This document shows positions 54,994 to 64,000 of a stretch of 64,000 nt of DNA, in pieces (position 1 is the stretch's first letter; each line of letters opens with the position of its first letter). The stretch lies in NCBI RefSeq assembly GCF_004116725.1, contig NZ_PDKG01000011.1, positions 1 through 64,000 of the forward strand, written 5' to 3'. Source of the stretch: Arcobacter sp. CECT 8986. GTDB taxonomy: Bacteria > Campylobacterota > Campylobacteria > Campylobacterales > Arcobacteraceae. The position numbers and the translations under genes were made by a program. Below the pieces are notes generated by a model. That model was given only the letters and a program-made list of their open reading frames with translations, was not told the DNA's origin and did no database searches.

Positions 54994-56978
54994 TATTTAT
55001 CTCCTGCTCTTTCATTTCTTTCTTTATAATTCATAGGTAAGTCAAAGTGCATTAATGCATCTTGAATTTCATGTCTATCTTTACCATCAGCTTCCATTTT
55101 TTCTCTTAATTCATCAACTTCAGCTTGTCTTATTGCAGAATCTGGATGTTCAATAATCATACCTTTAGCACCATACCCTCTAAATGCTGGTGGCATTTCC
55201 ATTTTCATAATATCTAATGGAGCATACTCAATTGTTGGTTCTAAATCTGTTGGGTTAGGCCATGTACAAAGTGTTCTATTTAACCAGTTTGCATCATCTC
55301 TTTTAGTATAGTCTTCTCTTGAGTGTGCACCTCTTGATTCAGTTCTATCTCTAGCACCTTTAGCAACACATAATGCTACTTTTAACATTTTTGGAACTCT
55401 ATATGCTTCTTCAAGTTCTGGGTTACCAGCTCTCTCTTTTGATTTTACAGTGATTTGTTTTGTTTTAACTAATAGTTCTTTTAACTCTTCTACTGCTTCT
55501 TCTAAGTGTGGACCATCTCTAAAGATACCAACTTTATCATGCATAATTTCTTTCATTCTATTTTTGATTTTGAAAATACTTTCAGAACCATTGTATGATA
55601 AAATTTCATCTAAATATGCATCTTCTGCATCAACAAATTTTTGAATTGTTGCAGTTGGAATAGTAACATCATTTTCTAAGCAGAAATCAGCAAAATAGTT
55701 ACCAATAATCATACCAGCAACAACTGTTTCAGAAACTGAGTTTCCTCCAAGTCTGTTAAATCCATGCATATCCCAACAAGCTGCTTCACCACAAGCAAAT
55801 AGACCTTTTAATCTTGTAGATTCACCAGTTGGTTTTGTTCTAATACCACCCATTGAGTAGTGTTGCATTGGTAAAACTGGAGCCCAACCTTTTGGACCTT
55901 CATCAGCTGGATCAATTCCATTAAAGATTTGACAAATTTCTTGTACATCTCTTAGGTTTCTTTCAATATGCTCTCTACCTAAAATAGAGATATCTAACCA
56001 TACGTGGAAACCATAAGGTGAAGGTACACCTTTACCATTTCTAATATGCTCAATCATTCTTCTTGAAACAACGTCTCTTGAAGCAAGCTCTTTTTTCTCA
56101 GGCTCATAATCTGGCATAAATCTATGTCCATCAACATCTCTTAAAATACCACCATCACCTCTACAACCTTCTGTTAATAAAATACCAGATGGAACAATTG
56201 GAGTAGGGTGGAATTGTACTGCTTCCATATTTGATAATGTTGCAATACCTGTTTCAATAGCAATTGCTGCACCAATACCTTCACATATTACTGCATTTGT
56301 TGTTTGTTTAAATACTCTACCATATCCACCAGTTGCAATACAAGTACCTTTTGCAACGTAAGCTTCAAGTTCTCCAGTAATTAAATCTCTAACAACAGCA
56401 CCATAACATCTTCCATCTTCATGGATTAGTCTGATTGCTTCTTTTCTATCTCTAATGTCAACATCATGTTTTAAAGCTTCATTTGCTACACCAAATAACA
56501 TTGTATGTCCAGTAGCATCTGCTGTATAACATGTTCTCCATTTTTTAGTACCACCAAAGTCTCTTGAAGTAATTAGACCATGTCTATCTTCATCTTCAGT
56601 AATTGTTGTTTTTTTAGCATTGATAACTGCATCTCTTGTTCCAGCTTTTACTCTAGACCAAGGCACACCCCATGCTGCTAATTCTCTAATTGCTTTTGGA
56701 GCAGTGTGTACAAACATTCTTGCAACTTCTTGGTCACATCCCCAGTCAGAACCTTTTACAGTATCTGCAAAGTGTAAATCTTCATTGTCCCCATCAGACA
56801 TTTTAGAGTTACCTAATGAAGCTTGCATACCACCTTGTGCAGCAGCACTGTGTGATCTTTTTACTGGAACTAAACTTAAAACTATAGTACTTAGTCCTTT
56901 TTTTTGTGCAGCAACAGCAGCTCTAAGACCCGCAAGTCCACCACCTATTACTAATGCATCACAGTAATTAACTTTCAT
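54993..56978 (-). CDS. frdA: Fumarate reductase flavoprotein subunit
   Basis: This 661-residue catalytic subunit has the FAD-binding [10 protein letters not shown] (12-21), H43 in [10 protein letters not shown] as the covalent FAD attachment, and the active-site region HPT and GCRGDGG typical of fumarate reductases. The length and the order frdC-frdA-frdB match the Wolinella succinogenes and Campylobacter quinol:fumarate reductases. Together with FrdC, the complex uses menaquinol. It begins 1 base after frdC. Confidence 0.96.
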   Translation of the reverse strand: MKVNYCDALVIGGGLAGLRAAVAAQKKGLSTIVLSLVPVKRSHSAAAQGGMQASLGNSKMSDGDNEDLHFADTVKGSDWGCDQEVARMFVHTAPKAIRELAAWGVPWSRVKAGTRDAVINAKKTTITEDEDRHGLITSRDFGGTKKWRTCYTADATGHTMLFGVANEALKHDVDIRDRKEAIRLIHEDGRCYGAVVRDLITGELEAYVAKGTCIATGGYGRVFKQTTNAVICEGIGAAIAIETGIATLSNMEAVQFHPTPIVPSGILLTEGCRGDGGILRDVDGHRFMPDYEPEKKELASRDVVSRRMIEHIRNGKGVPSPYGFHVWLDISILGREHIERNLRDVQEICQIFNGIDPADEGPKGWAPVLPMQHYSMGGIRTKPTGESTRLKGLFACGEAACWDMHGFNRLGGNSVSETVVAGMIIGNYFADFCLENDVTIPTATIQKFVDAEDAYLDEILSYNGSESIFKIKNRMKEIMHDKVGIFRDGPHLEEAVEELKELLVKTKQITVKSKERAGNPELEEAYRVPKMLKVALCVAKGARDRTESRGAHSREDYTKRDDANWLNRTLCTWPNPTDLEPTIEYAPLDIMKMEMPPAFRGYGAKGMIIEHPDSAIRQAEVDELREKMEADGKDRHEIQDALMHFDLPMNYKERNERAGDK

Positions 56979-56979
56979 A

Positions 56980-57762
56980 TTAAGCTAGCCTCCCATTATT
57001 ATCTATTTTTAAAATTTGTGCAGTTGGAACATATCTTTTTCCATAATCAGCTTTATGTTCTAAACCAATTTTAATATATGCAGCAAGAGTAGCAAAACCT
57101 AAAACTAAGAAAAATACAGTTAATGCCCATTTTACTTTTTTTAGTGTTTTTCTTGTTTGTCTAGGGTTATTCCCATCAAACCAACCCCATTTAACACATA
57201 ATCTATATAAACCAATTGTTCCGTGGAATTCTACTGCTAATAATAATAGAATATATAAAGGCCACATCCAATCACTTACAACTCTATCTGAACTTGCGTA
57301 TGGTCCAATATCTCCTGGGTGACTTAACATAATATATAAGTGTACAGAACCTAAGAAGAACATTGCAAAACCAGTAAATGCTTGAATAAACCAAAGTTTT
57401 GTATCATCATGACCCATATTTTTAGAATGCGCTTTAATTACTTGGTATTGTTTAAAATTACCTGGTAATTTTCTCATCCCTAATGCAGCATGCGTAATAA
57501 AAATAATAAAAACAACAGCAACAGCTATTGAAACAAAAATTGGATTTCCCCCTTCAACAATAAAGCTTCCTTCCAAAGCTTTTGTAACCCCATACATAAA
57601 ATCTTTGCTAATTAATATCGAAGATACCAATAGCATGTGAGCCCACATAAAAAGAGCAAGGAATAGCCCAGTTGCACTTTGAAAATAATCAAGTTTAGCT
57701 GGAAGTCTACTCTTCTTTCTTTCTGTAGTAGTACCAATATAACCTTCTATTAGGTCACTCAT
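56980..57762 (-). CDS. frdC: Fumarate reductase cytochrome b subunit (di-haem)
   Basis: This 260-residue membrane anchor has five hydrophobic helices. The four haem-ligand histidines of the Wolinella protein correspond to H42, H91, H141 and H180, and the glutamate of the proton E-pathway to E178 in [13 protein letters not shown]. The sequence [12 protein letters not shown] and the WGWFDG end are shared with the Wolinella subunit. It oxidises menaquinol on the periplasmic side. A clear AGGATG ribosome site precedes its ATG, and two possible -10 boxes lie upstream together with a 17-bp inverted repeat. It is the first gene of the operon. Confidence 0.96.
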   Translation of the reverse strand: MSDLIEGYIGTTTERKKSRLPAKLDYFQSATGLFLALFMWAHMLLVSSILISKDFMYGVTKALEGSFIVEGGNPIFVSIAVAVVFIIFITHAALGMRKLPGNFKQYQVIKAHSKNMGHDDTKLWFIQAFTGFAMFFLGSVHLYIMLSHPGDIGPYASSDRVVSDWMWPLYILLLLAVEFHGTIGLYRLCVKWGWFDGNNPRQTRKTLKKVKWALTVFFLVLGFATLAAYIKIGLEHKADYGKRYVPTAQILKIDNNGRLA

Positions 57763-57859
57763 TTTACATCCTTTCTAGTGATATTACTAATCTTTAAATC
57801 GTAGCGAAATAATAGCAAAACTGTTCTTCAAAAATAATTATAAAATAATTTTAGCGGAG

Positions 57860-57876
57860 TGTACAAATATTGTACA
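57860..57876. promoter_or_regulatory. 17-bp inverted repeat upstream of frdC
   Basis: TGTACAAATATTGTACA is a perfect inverted repeat with 7-bp arms and a 3-bp centre, about 98 bases before the frdC start. A minus-strand TATAAT at 57837-57842 would put its centre near -38; a TATTAT at 57809-57814 would put it near -68. Either fits a regulator site. Confidence 0.45.
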
Positions 57877-57896
57877 AAAAAAGAAAAAATGTATAA

Positions 57897-57922
57897 AAAA
57901 AGCCCTTAAATAAGGGCTTTTT
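57897..57922 (-). terminator. Terminator of the nuo operon
   Basis: AAAAAGCCCTT (57897-57907) and AAGGGCTTTTT (57912-57922) pair perfectly around AAAT, 64 bases past the nuoN stop. It separates the complex I operon from frdC and could work in both directions. Confidence 0.9.
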
Positions 57923-57986
57923 AAAAAAGAAGAAAAATAATATAATTTTAAATTGTTATACCTATTTTGTTACGTAATAACACATT

Positions 57987-59489
57987 TTATTTCATCATAA
58001 GTGATTGAACTGACATTTGAGCAATTTCAATCATAGTATCAATTCCCGGAATTGGGATAAAAAATACGATTGCACTACCAATACCACCTAAAACAGTTAG
58101 TATTGCAATGAATGCAATTGCATAAGTTGAAACTCTTTTATCATTAAATCCTTCACTTTTACAAGAAGCATTTGCTGGATAAAAATACATTACAGCTATA
58201 AGTTTAAAATAGTAGTAAACTGAAATAATAGTTGCAATAATTGCTAGTACAGCTAGACTTGTAAATCCTGCATCAATTGCTTCAGTAAACACATAAAATT
58301 TACCAATAAATCCAATAGTTGAAGGAATACCTGCTAAACTTAAAAGGAATATTGTCATCATTGCTGCAAGGTAAGGTCTCTCTTTTGATAATCCTTTGAA
58401 ATCATCATATGTAACTCTTACACTTGTTTCTGAAATAATATGAGAAACTAAACCAAATGAACCAATTGCAGATAATAAATAAGCAATTAGATAAAACATT
58501 GTTGCATATGCAGCTTGCGAGTTTTGACCAACTGCTAAAAATGCTAATAGTAAATATCCTGTATGAACAATAGATGATGCAGCAAGCATTCTTTTTACTA
58601 TTTTTTGTGTAATTGCTAACCAAGTACCAAATACTAAAGTTAATATAACAACTACATACATTATTGAATCCCAAAAATCAATAATAGATGTTATATCTTG
58701 TAAGAATACTCGCATAAAGAATGAGAAAATTGCAATTTTAAATACAGATGCCATATATGCTGTAATAATCATTGGAGCACCTCGATATACATCAAGTAGC
58801 CATGATTGGAATGGGAATGCAGCAATTTTGAATAAGAAAGTAAATAAAATTAGCGTTATACCAATATATACTAATGCTAAATCATTTCCTGAATGTGTTG
58901 AAATATATGTTGATATTTCTGTTAAATTTGTAGTTTGTGTTGCTCCATATATTAAAACAGTACCTAATAAGTAAAATGCTCCAATAAATGAACCTAAAAC
59001 TAAATATTTAAATATAGCTTCAACTCTTTTGTTATCATCACTGTTGTATCCAACCATTACATAAATAGAAAAAGATGCAATTTCAAGAGCAATAAATGCT
59101 GTAACTAATTCGTTTGCATTTCCAAGTAGTATCATACCAAATAGTGCAAACATTAAAATTGTAAAAAATTCACCTTTAAAATATTTTCTATGAAGAAAAT
59201 AGTGTTCACCAATTAATATAGTCAATAATGTTCCAGCAATTAATAATATTGTAAAGAAATTAGAAAAAGAATCAAATATCAAAACATTATTAAATATGTC
59301 ACTATATACAGTTATTGAATATTCATCTGTAAATGTAGCTACTGAAAAACCAAGTGCAATAATTAAAAATACAGAAGATAAAGCAATGAAATATTTTGTA
59401 CTAAATCTATCATACATACTTAATAGCATTAAAATAATACTTGCTACTAAAACCGTTAAAATTGGCATTAAAAATATTAGTTGATTCAT
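57987..59489 (-). CDS. nuoN: NADH-quinone oxidoreductase subunit N
   Basis: This is a 500-residue antiporter-like subunit with about fourteen helices, homologous to NuoL and NuoM. The family features are [15 protein letters not shown] with the conserved glutamate of helix 5, and [21 protein letters not shown] with the pumping lysine of helix 7. It is one of three proton-translocating modules of complex I. Its start overlaps the nuoM stop by 4 bases and it is the last gene before the operon terminator. Confidence 0.95.
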   Translation of the reverse strand: MNQLIFLMPILTVLVASIILMLLSMYDRFSTKYFIALSSVFLIIALGFSVATFTDEYSITVYSDIFNNVLIFDSFSNFFTILLIAGTLLTILIGEHYFLHRKYFKGEFFTILMFALFGMILLGNANELVTAFIALEIASFSIYVMVGYNSDDNKRVEAIFKYLVLGSFIGAFYLLGTVLIYGATQTTNLTEISTYISTHSGNDLALVYIGITLILFTFLFKIAAFPFQSWLLDVYRGAPMIITAYMASVFKIAIFSFFMRVFLQDITSIIDFWDSIMYVVVILTLVFGTWLAITQKIVKRMLAASSIVHTGYLLLAFLAVGQNSQAAYATMFYLIAYLLSAIGSFGLVSHIISETSVRVTYDDFKGLSKERPYLAAMMTIFLLSLAGIPSTIGFIGKFYVFTEAIDAGFTSLAVLAIIATIISVYYYFKLIAVMYFYPANASCKSEGFNDKRVSTYAIAFIAILTVLGGIGSAIVFFIPIPGIDTMIEIAQMSVQSLMMK

Positions 59490-60967
59490 TTCATTACTCC
59501 AATTTTTAAAATGTCATTGATATAGTGAGTTACAGTTGGCTCAAATTTATCAATAAAAATATCAGGATAAATACCCATTATAAATACTAAAATTATCCAT
59601 GGTGTTAATCCAAGTATCTCTTTTATTTTTAAATCTCTCATATTTAAAGATTCACCATCTCTATTTTGTAATATTGCTCTTTGGAACATCCATAACATAT
59701 ATGATGCACCAATAATTACTGTAAGAGCTGAGATATAACCTAATGTATGATTAAACTCATAAATACCAAAAATAATTAATAATTCAGAAACAAAACCATT
59801 TGTTCCTGGAAGACCAATATTAGCAAATAGCATTACAGCAAATATTACAGTAAATATTGGAGCCGTTTTTGCTAAACCACCAAGTTTTTTAATAGATTTT
59901 GTTCCTGTTTCATCATGAATTATTCCTACAAGTAAGAATAATGCACCAGTTGCAATTGCATGTGCAATTATTAAATATAAAGCACCATTTATACCAAACT
60001 CATTTAATGAAAAAATACCAGCAGATATTAAACTTAAGTGAGAAGCAGATGAGTAAGCAAACATTCTTTTTATATCATCTTGCATAAGTGCAGCAATTCC
60101 AAAATAGATAAGTCCAAATAATCCAAAAACTACAAACCATGTTGAGAATTCAACATAGATATCTGGAAAAATAGGAATCATAAATCTAACAATTGCATAA
60201 ACACCTAATTTTGCCATAATTGATGAAAGTAAAAATACTGCACCAGTTGGAGCATTTTTATATGTTTCCATAATCCAAGTATGAAGAGGAAAAATTGGAA
60301 TTTTAATTGCAAATGCAGCTAAAAATGCTAAGAATAGCCATATCTTTTCATCATATGAAAGCGTAGTTATTTTCATTAAGTCTGTATATTGAAAAGACCA
60401 ATGTCCAAATTCTGCATTAAAAGTAACACCAAGATAAAGAATAGCTACAAACATCAATAAAGAACCAGCCATTGTATAAACTGTTACTTTAATTGTTGTG
60501 AAAACTTTGTCTCCAAATCCATAAATACCAATTAGTAAAAATACTGGTAGAAGCATAACTTCCCAAAAGAAGTAAAATAATACAACATCAAGAGCAAGTA
60601 ATGAACCTGTAACTCCTGTTTGAACTAAAAGTAAATTAATCCAGTAACCTTTAGTTCTTCCTTCCCATAGAAGTAAATAAGAAGTAGGAATTAATATAGC
60701 AATCATCATCAAAATAGTTAGAGAAAAACCATCTAATCCAATGTAGTAATTAATACCAAAACTACTAATCCAAGATGTATTTGTTACAAATTGCATACCC
60801 GCGCTTGGTTCAAACTGTAAATATAGCTTTAATACTAATGCTAAAACAACAGTTGTTGTTAAAAAAGCTATATTTCTAACAGCTTCAACATTTTTTGTTG
60901 TAATCATTAATCCAAAAGCTACAACTGCTGGTAAAAATATTATAAAAGATAAAATATCTGCACTCAT
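59486..60967 (-). CDS. nuoM: NADH-quinone oxidoreductase subunit M
   Basis: This is a 493-residue antiporter-like subunit. [15 protein letters not shown] is the N-terminal landmark, [19 protein letters not shown] carries the conserved glutamate of helix 5, and [23 protein letters not shown] carries the helix 7 lysine. It forms the middle proton-pumping module of complex I. It begins 1 base after nuoL and overlaps nuoN by 4 bases. Confidence 0.96.
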   Translation of the reverse strand: MSADILSFIIFLPAVVAFGLMITTKNVEAVRNIAFLTTTVVLALVLKLYLQFEPSAGMQFVTNTSWISSFGINYYIGLDGFSLTILMMIAILIPTSYLLLWEGRTKGYWINLLLVQTGVTGSLLALDVVLFYFFWEVMLLPVFLLIGIYGFGDKVFTTIKVTVYTMAGSLLMFVAILYLGVTFNAEFGHWSFQYTDLMKITTLSYDEKIWLFLAFLAAFAIKIPIFPLHTWIMETYKNAPTGAVFLLSSIMAKLGVYAIVRFMIPIFPDIYVEFSTWFVVFGLFGLIYFGIAALMQDDIKRMFAYSSASHLSLISAGIFSLNEFGINGALYLIIAHAIATGALFLLVGIIHDETGTKSIKKLGGLAKTAPIFTVIFAVMLFANIGLPGTNGFVSELLIIFGIYEFNHTLGYISALTVIIGASYMLWMFQRAILQNRDGESLNMRDLKIKEILGLTPWIILVFIMGIYPDIFIDKFEPTVTHYINDILKIGVMK

Positions 60968-60968
60968 A

Positions 60969-62855
60969 CTACAATCCTAACAAATTATATAAATATATAA
61001 AGATACAACACATACCAACTAACATAAATGCAGCATAAAATCTAACATTTGCATTTTGTATCATTGCAACTTTTTTTCCAAATGAAATAAATCCATCACA
61101 AATACTCATAATGAATCCATCAATTATTTTCTCATCAACTACTTTGTCTATAAATGTACTTAGTTTTTTACTTGTTTGAACTAATACTTTGTCATAGAAC
61201 TCATCAACATAGAATTTATTTGCAATAATTCCTTCATCACTTTCAGGTTTATATACATCAAATTTTGCATATTTTTTATATGCAACTAGAATACCTGCAA
61301 GAGCAACAACTACTGAAATAATCATTAAGATATATTCAGTTGAGTGAGATAAGTGTAATTTATGAGAATTAAGTTGTGATAACCAAGTATCAACTCTTGT
61401 TTCTCCACCAAGAACTTCTGGTAAATTTAAAAAACCAGCAGCTATTGCACCAATTGATAATATCAATAATGGAATAGTTATTGTTTTTGATGTGTATGTA
61501 TATTGTGCAACATGCTTAGTTGGAGCAACAAATACTACAAAATAAAGTCTAAACATATAAAATGCAGTTAAAAATGCAGTAAATATACCAATTGCCCAAA
61601 TTAAATATTCACCATTTTGAAATGCTGCTGCTAATATTGCATCTTTTGAAAAGAATCCAGAAAAAGGAGGAATTCCCGATATTGCAATAACACCAACTAA
61701 GAATGTAAAATGAATAATTGGTAATTGTGCTCTATGTTGTGCAATTTTAAAAATATTTTGTTCATGGTGTAAAGCTATAATAATTCCACCTGCACCCATG
61801 AATAACATTGCTTTAAAAAATGCGTGTGTAAATACATGAAATAAACCAGTACTATAAAAACCAAGTCCTACACCTATAAACATATATCCCAATTGAGACA
61901 TAGTTGAATATGCAAGAATCTTTTTTATATCTTGTTGTCTTGTTGCAATTATTGCTGCAAATAGTGCAGAAAAAGCACCAATATAAGCAATAAAAGTTCC
62001 AATATCTTCTATTCCACTATATAAAAAGTGGAATCTTGATACCATATAAACCCCAGCTGTTACCATTGTTGCCGCATGAATAAGTGCTGAAATTGGTGTT
62101 GGTCCTGCCATTGCATCAGGAAGCCATACATATAATGGAATCTGTGCTGATTTACCCATAGCTCCAACAAATAGTAAAAATCCAGAAAGAATTAATAATT
62201 CAGTTGGTGCATTAGAAATATTTGCTTCAATTGTTGAGAAACTTAAAGAGTTTGCATCAATTGCAAAGAATAGAGTAACAACTCCTAATAGAAAACCAAA
62301 ATCCCCAACTCTATTTGCAATAAATGCTTTATTCCCTGCAAGAACATTATCTTTATCTTGATAATAAAATGCGATTAATAGATATGAACAAAGTCCAACA
62401 CCTTCCCAACCAATGAAAAGTATAATTGGATTATCTGCTAACACTAAAATTAACATTGATGCTAAGAAAAGATTGAAATAAGCAAAGAATTTACCAAATC
62501 CATCATCACCTTTCATATATCCTATTGCATAAATATGAATAAGCCAACCAATGAAAGTTACAAACATAGACATGAATATTGCTAAATTATCACCAAGTAA
62601 TCTCATCTCAATATTTAAATTACCAATAGAAATCCAAGTGAATAAATCTTGTGTGAAAACAACTTCTTCATCTTGCATTTGTAAAAATAGACATAGTGTA
62701 ATTAAAAAAGATATTAAAGGAGTAATTGTTCCAATAAGAGCAAATATTACTTCAGATATCTTTTGTTTTTTTACATGATAAAAGTAAAATCCTGTATTTA
62801 ATAAAGAACCAATTAATGGAGCTAATATTATCCAAACTAATAAAGGAGTATTCAT
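60969..62855 (-). CDS. nuoL: NADH-quinone oxidoreductase subunit L
   Basis: This 628-residue subunit is the distal proton-pumping module. GWEGVGLCSYLLIAFYY has the conserved helix 5 glutamate, and GKSAQIPLYVWLPDAMAGPTPISALIHAATMVTAGVY region contains the helix 7 lysine and the universally conserved histidine. The C-terminal part contains the long horizontal helix typical of NuoL. It overlaps nuoK by 4 bases. Confidence 0.97.
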   Translation of the reverse strand: MNTPLLVWIILAPLIGSLLNTGFYFYHVKKQKISEVIFALIGTITPLISFLITLCLFLQMQDEEVVFTQDLFTWISIGNLNIEMRLLGDNLAIFMSMFVTFIGWLIHIYAIGYMKGDDGFGKFFAYFNLFLASMLILVLADNPIILFIGWEGVGLCSYLLIAFYYQDKDNVLAGNKAFIANRVGDFGFLLGVVTLFFAIDANSLSFSTIEANISNAPTELLILSGFLLFVGAMGKSAQIPLYVWLPDAMAGPTPISALIHAATMVTAGVYMVSRFHFLYSGIEDIGTFIAYIGAFSALFAAIIATRQQDIKKILAYSTMSQLGYMFIGVGLGFYSTGLFHVFTHAFFKAMLFMGAGGIIIALHHEQNIFKIAQHRAQLPIIHFTFLVGVIAISGIPPFSGFFSKDAILAAAFQNGEYLIWAIGIFTAFLTAFYMFRLYFVVFVAPTKHVAQYTYTSKTITIPLLILSIGAIAAGFLNLPEVLGGETRVDTWLSQLNSHKLHLSHSTEYILMIISVVVALAGILVAYKKYAKFDVYKPESDEGIIANKFYVDEFYDKVLVQTSKKLSTFIDKVVDEKIIDGFIMSICDGFISFGKKVAMIQNANVRFYAAFMLVGMCCIFIYLYNLLGL

Positions 62856-63166
62856 GAATTTTCTCCTTGTGTTAGTGTATTAAATACATCTGTATCAAGA
62901 GATTTTTTTGATCTAAATAATAGAATAATAACAGATAAAAATATTGCTGCTTCAGCTGCTGCAATTGCTATTACTAAAATAGAAATTATTTGTGCATCTA
63001 AATTAAAATGATATCTTGCAAATGTTACAAAAAATAGTGTAATTCCATTTAGCATTAATTCAATTGACATATATATTACAAAAATATTTCTTCTTGCAAT
63101 TACACCAATAACCCCTATTGAAAATAGTATCATTGAAACAAATGCATATGATGTTAGACTTATCAT
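62852..63166 (-). CDS. nuoK: NADH-quinone oxidoreductase subunit K
   Basis: This is a 104-residue, three-helix membrane subunit. It has the two conserved membrane glutamates: one in MSIELMLNGI (helix 2) and one in AIAAAEAAIFL (helix 3), which relay protons between the quinone site and the pumping modules. It overlaps nuoJ by one base and nuoL by 4 bases. Confidence 0.96.
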   Translation of the reverse strand: MISLTSYAFVSMILFSIGVIGVIARRNIFVIYMSIELMLNGITLFFVTFARYHFNLDAQIISILVIAIAAAEAAIFLSVIILLFRSKKSLDTDVFNTLTQGENS

Positions 63167-63690
63167 TATTGTTCTCCTCTTTTTTCTTTAGGCTTTCTTC
63201 TTTTTGCAAGAACAATTGACCCTACTAATGCTACTAAAAGTAGAATAGAAATTAATTCAAAAGATACAAGCCAGTTATTATATAATGCCATCCCCACTGG
63301 TTTTATATCTCCAAAATCTGTATTTGTGATACCTAAATCTTTACTAGGAAGATTTGATATAGCTTTTAAAACTAATACATTTAAAGGAATCATTAAAATA
63401 AGACCTAATCCAATTAAAGGATATTTTTTAGGTTCATTTGGTAAGTCTTCTTCTTTGATATTAAGAAACATCAAAATAAATAGTATAAGAGTCATAATTG
63501 CTCCTGCGTATACTATTATTTGAACCATAAATAGAAAACTTGCACTTAACAATGCAAATAAACCACCTATTGATAACATAGTTATTAATAGACCTAATGC
63601 ACTATAAATTGGACTTTTATTTATTAACATTGCGATTGCACCAGCAATTGCAAAAGCACTTAATGCAAGAAAAATAATATCAGCCATCAT
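63166..63690 (-). CDS. nuoJ: NADH-quinone oxidoreductase subunit J
   Basis: This is a 174-residue, five-helix membrane subunit of complex I. The conserved third helix with the tyrosine/glycine pattern [19 protein letters not shown] contains the pi-bulge region that moves during turnover. The C terminus is a short basic tail. It overlaps nuoI by 11 bases at its start and nuoK by one base at its end. Confidence 0.94.
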   Translation of the reverse strand: MMADIIFLALSAFAIAGAIAMLINKSPIYSALGLLITMLSIGGLFALLSASFLFMVQIIVYAGAIMTLILFILMFLNIKEEDLPNEPKKYPLIGLGLILMIPLNVLVLKAISNLPSKDLGITNTDFGDIKPVGMALYNNWLVSFELISILLLVALVGSIVLAKRRKPKEKRGEQ

Positions 63691-64000
63691 TTAAATCCTT
63701 TGAACGCTCATTTGCCATAAGATACTGTTTATCAACTACAAAATCTTCTCTTTTCGAACCTGTAAATGAAAAAATGCCAGTATCCATTCTAATTGCATCA
63801 CATGGACAAGCTTCAACACAATATCCACAATAAACACACTCTAAAAGGTCAATTTTAAATTGTTTAGGTTTTTTTTCTGCAACTCCATCAAATCTCTCTT
63901 CTGCATCAATGAAAATACATTGTGCAGGGCAAGCTGTTGCACACATATAACATGCTACACATTTTTCACTACCATCAGACCATTTAGTTAGTCTATGTAC
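63680..64000 (-). CDS. nuoI: NADH-quinone oxidoreductase subunit I, C-terminal part
   Basis: The gene runs off the right edge; the frame remains open to base 64000 ([13 protein letters not shown] upstream of the first internal methionine). Both 4Fe-4S motifs are visible: [12 protein letters not shown] and [12 protein letters not shown]. This ferredoxin-like subunit passes electrons to the last cluster near quinone. The visible part ends in a charged tail ([14 protein letters not shown]). It overlaps nuoJ by 11 bases. Confidence 0.95.
   Translation of the reverse strand, partial: VHRLTKWSDGSEKCVACYMCATACPAQCIFIDAEERFDGVAEKKPKQFKIDLLECVYCGYCVEACPCDAIRMDTGIFSFTGSKREDFVVDKQYLMANERSKDLNDG

Overview
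The window looks like a chromosomal segment of a Campylobacterota (Epsilonproteobacteria) bacterium, most probably of the Arcobacter group. The support is the very AT-rich sequence, a Wolinella-type fumarate reductase (FrdC carries four haem-ligand histidines and the E-pathway glutamate), a tandem dynamin-like pair next to frdCAB in the order known from Campylobacter jejuni, and promoters that show a -10 box without a clear -35 box. No rRNA, tRNA, CRISPR array, insertion sequence or prophage was seen.

Layout. 1-7.5 kb: the end of a 2-Cys peroxiredoxin, rho, a 31-residue membrane microprotein with a TetR-type palindrome upstream, then murI-dnaX, a periplasmic thioredoxin-fold protein, hemC and an isochorismatase-family hydrolase. 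7.5-14.7 kb (minus): an NnrS-family protein behind an FNR/NNR-like box, and a complete methylcitrate-cycle operon prpB-prpC-acnD-prpF for propionate use. A divergent helix-turn-helix protein with a downstream LysE-type exporter starts at 14.9 kb. 16.5-18.5 kb: a lone unrecognised membrane protein in loosely packed DNA. 18.6-20 kb: thyA-folA.

20-30.2 kb (minus): three tandem giant ankyrin-repeat genes (1209, 1123 and 1045 codons) behind one strong -10 box. They are full-length paralogs. The upper two share a 570-bp tract that is about 98-99% identical, with nearly all differences silent, and they differ by a block of repeats before a conserved C-terminal cap. This is the least ordinary part of the window.

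30.2-38.3 kb (mostly plus): a BASS-family transporter, a methyltransferase, a glycosyltransferase (minus), a polar amino-acid ABC importer followed directly by MarC, ArgO-like and Nudix genes, and a thioesterase. 38.3-44.5 kb (minus): sucC-sucD coupled to a 2-oxoglutarate-dependent oxygenase, and a ThDP-dependent decarboxylase/synthase overlapping an aldehyde dehydrogenase. 44.9-49.8 kb: a sirohaem nitrite/sulfite reductase, a ClC transporter, an unknown 144-residue protein and glycerate kinase. 49.8-57.8 kb (minus): two dynamin-like GTPases, then frdB, frdA, frdC. 58-64 kb (minus): the distal end of the complex I operon, nuoI (cut by the window edge), J, K, L, M, N.

Taken together, the segment combines core respiration (complex I, fumarate reductase), the oxidative TCA and methylcitrate cycles, and nucleotide and cell-wall housekeeping. 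The accessory parts are the ankyrin array, the lone membrane protein at 16.9 kb and the unknown 144-residue protein at 48 kb.
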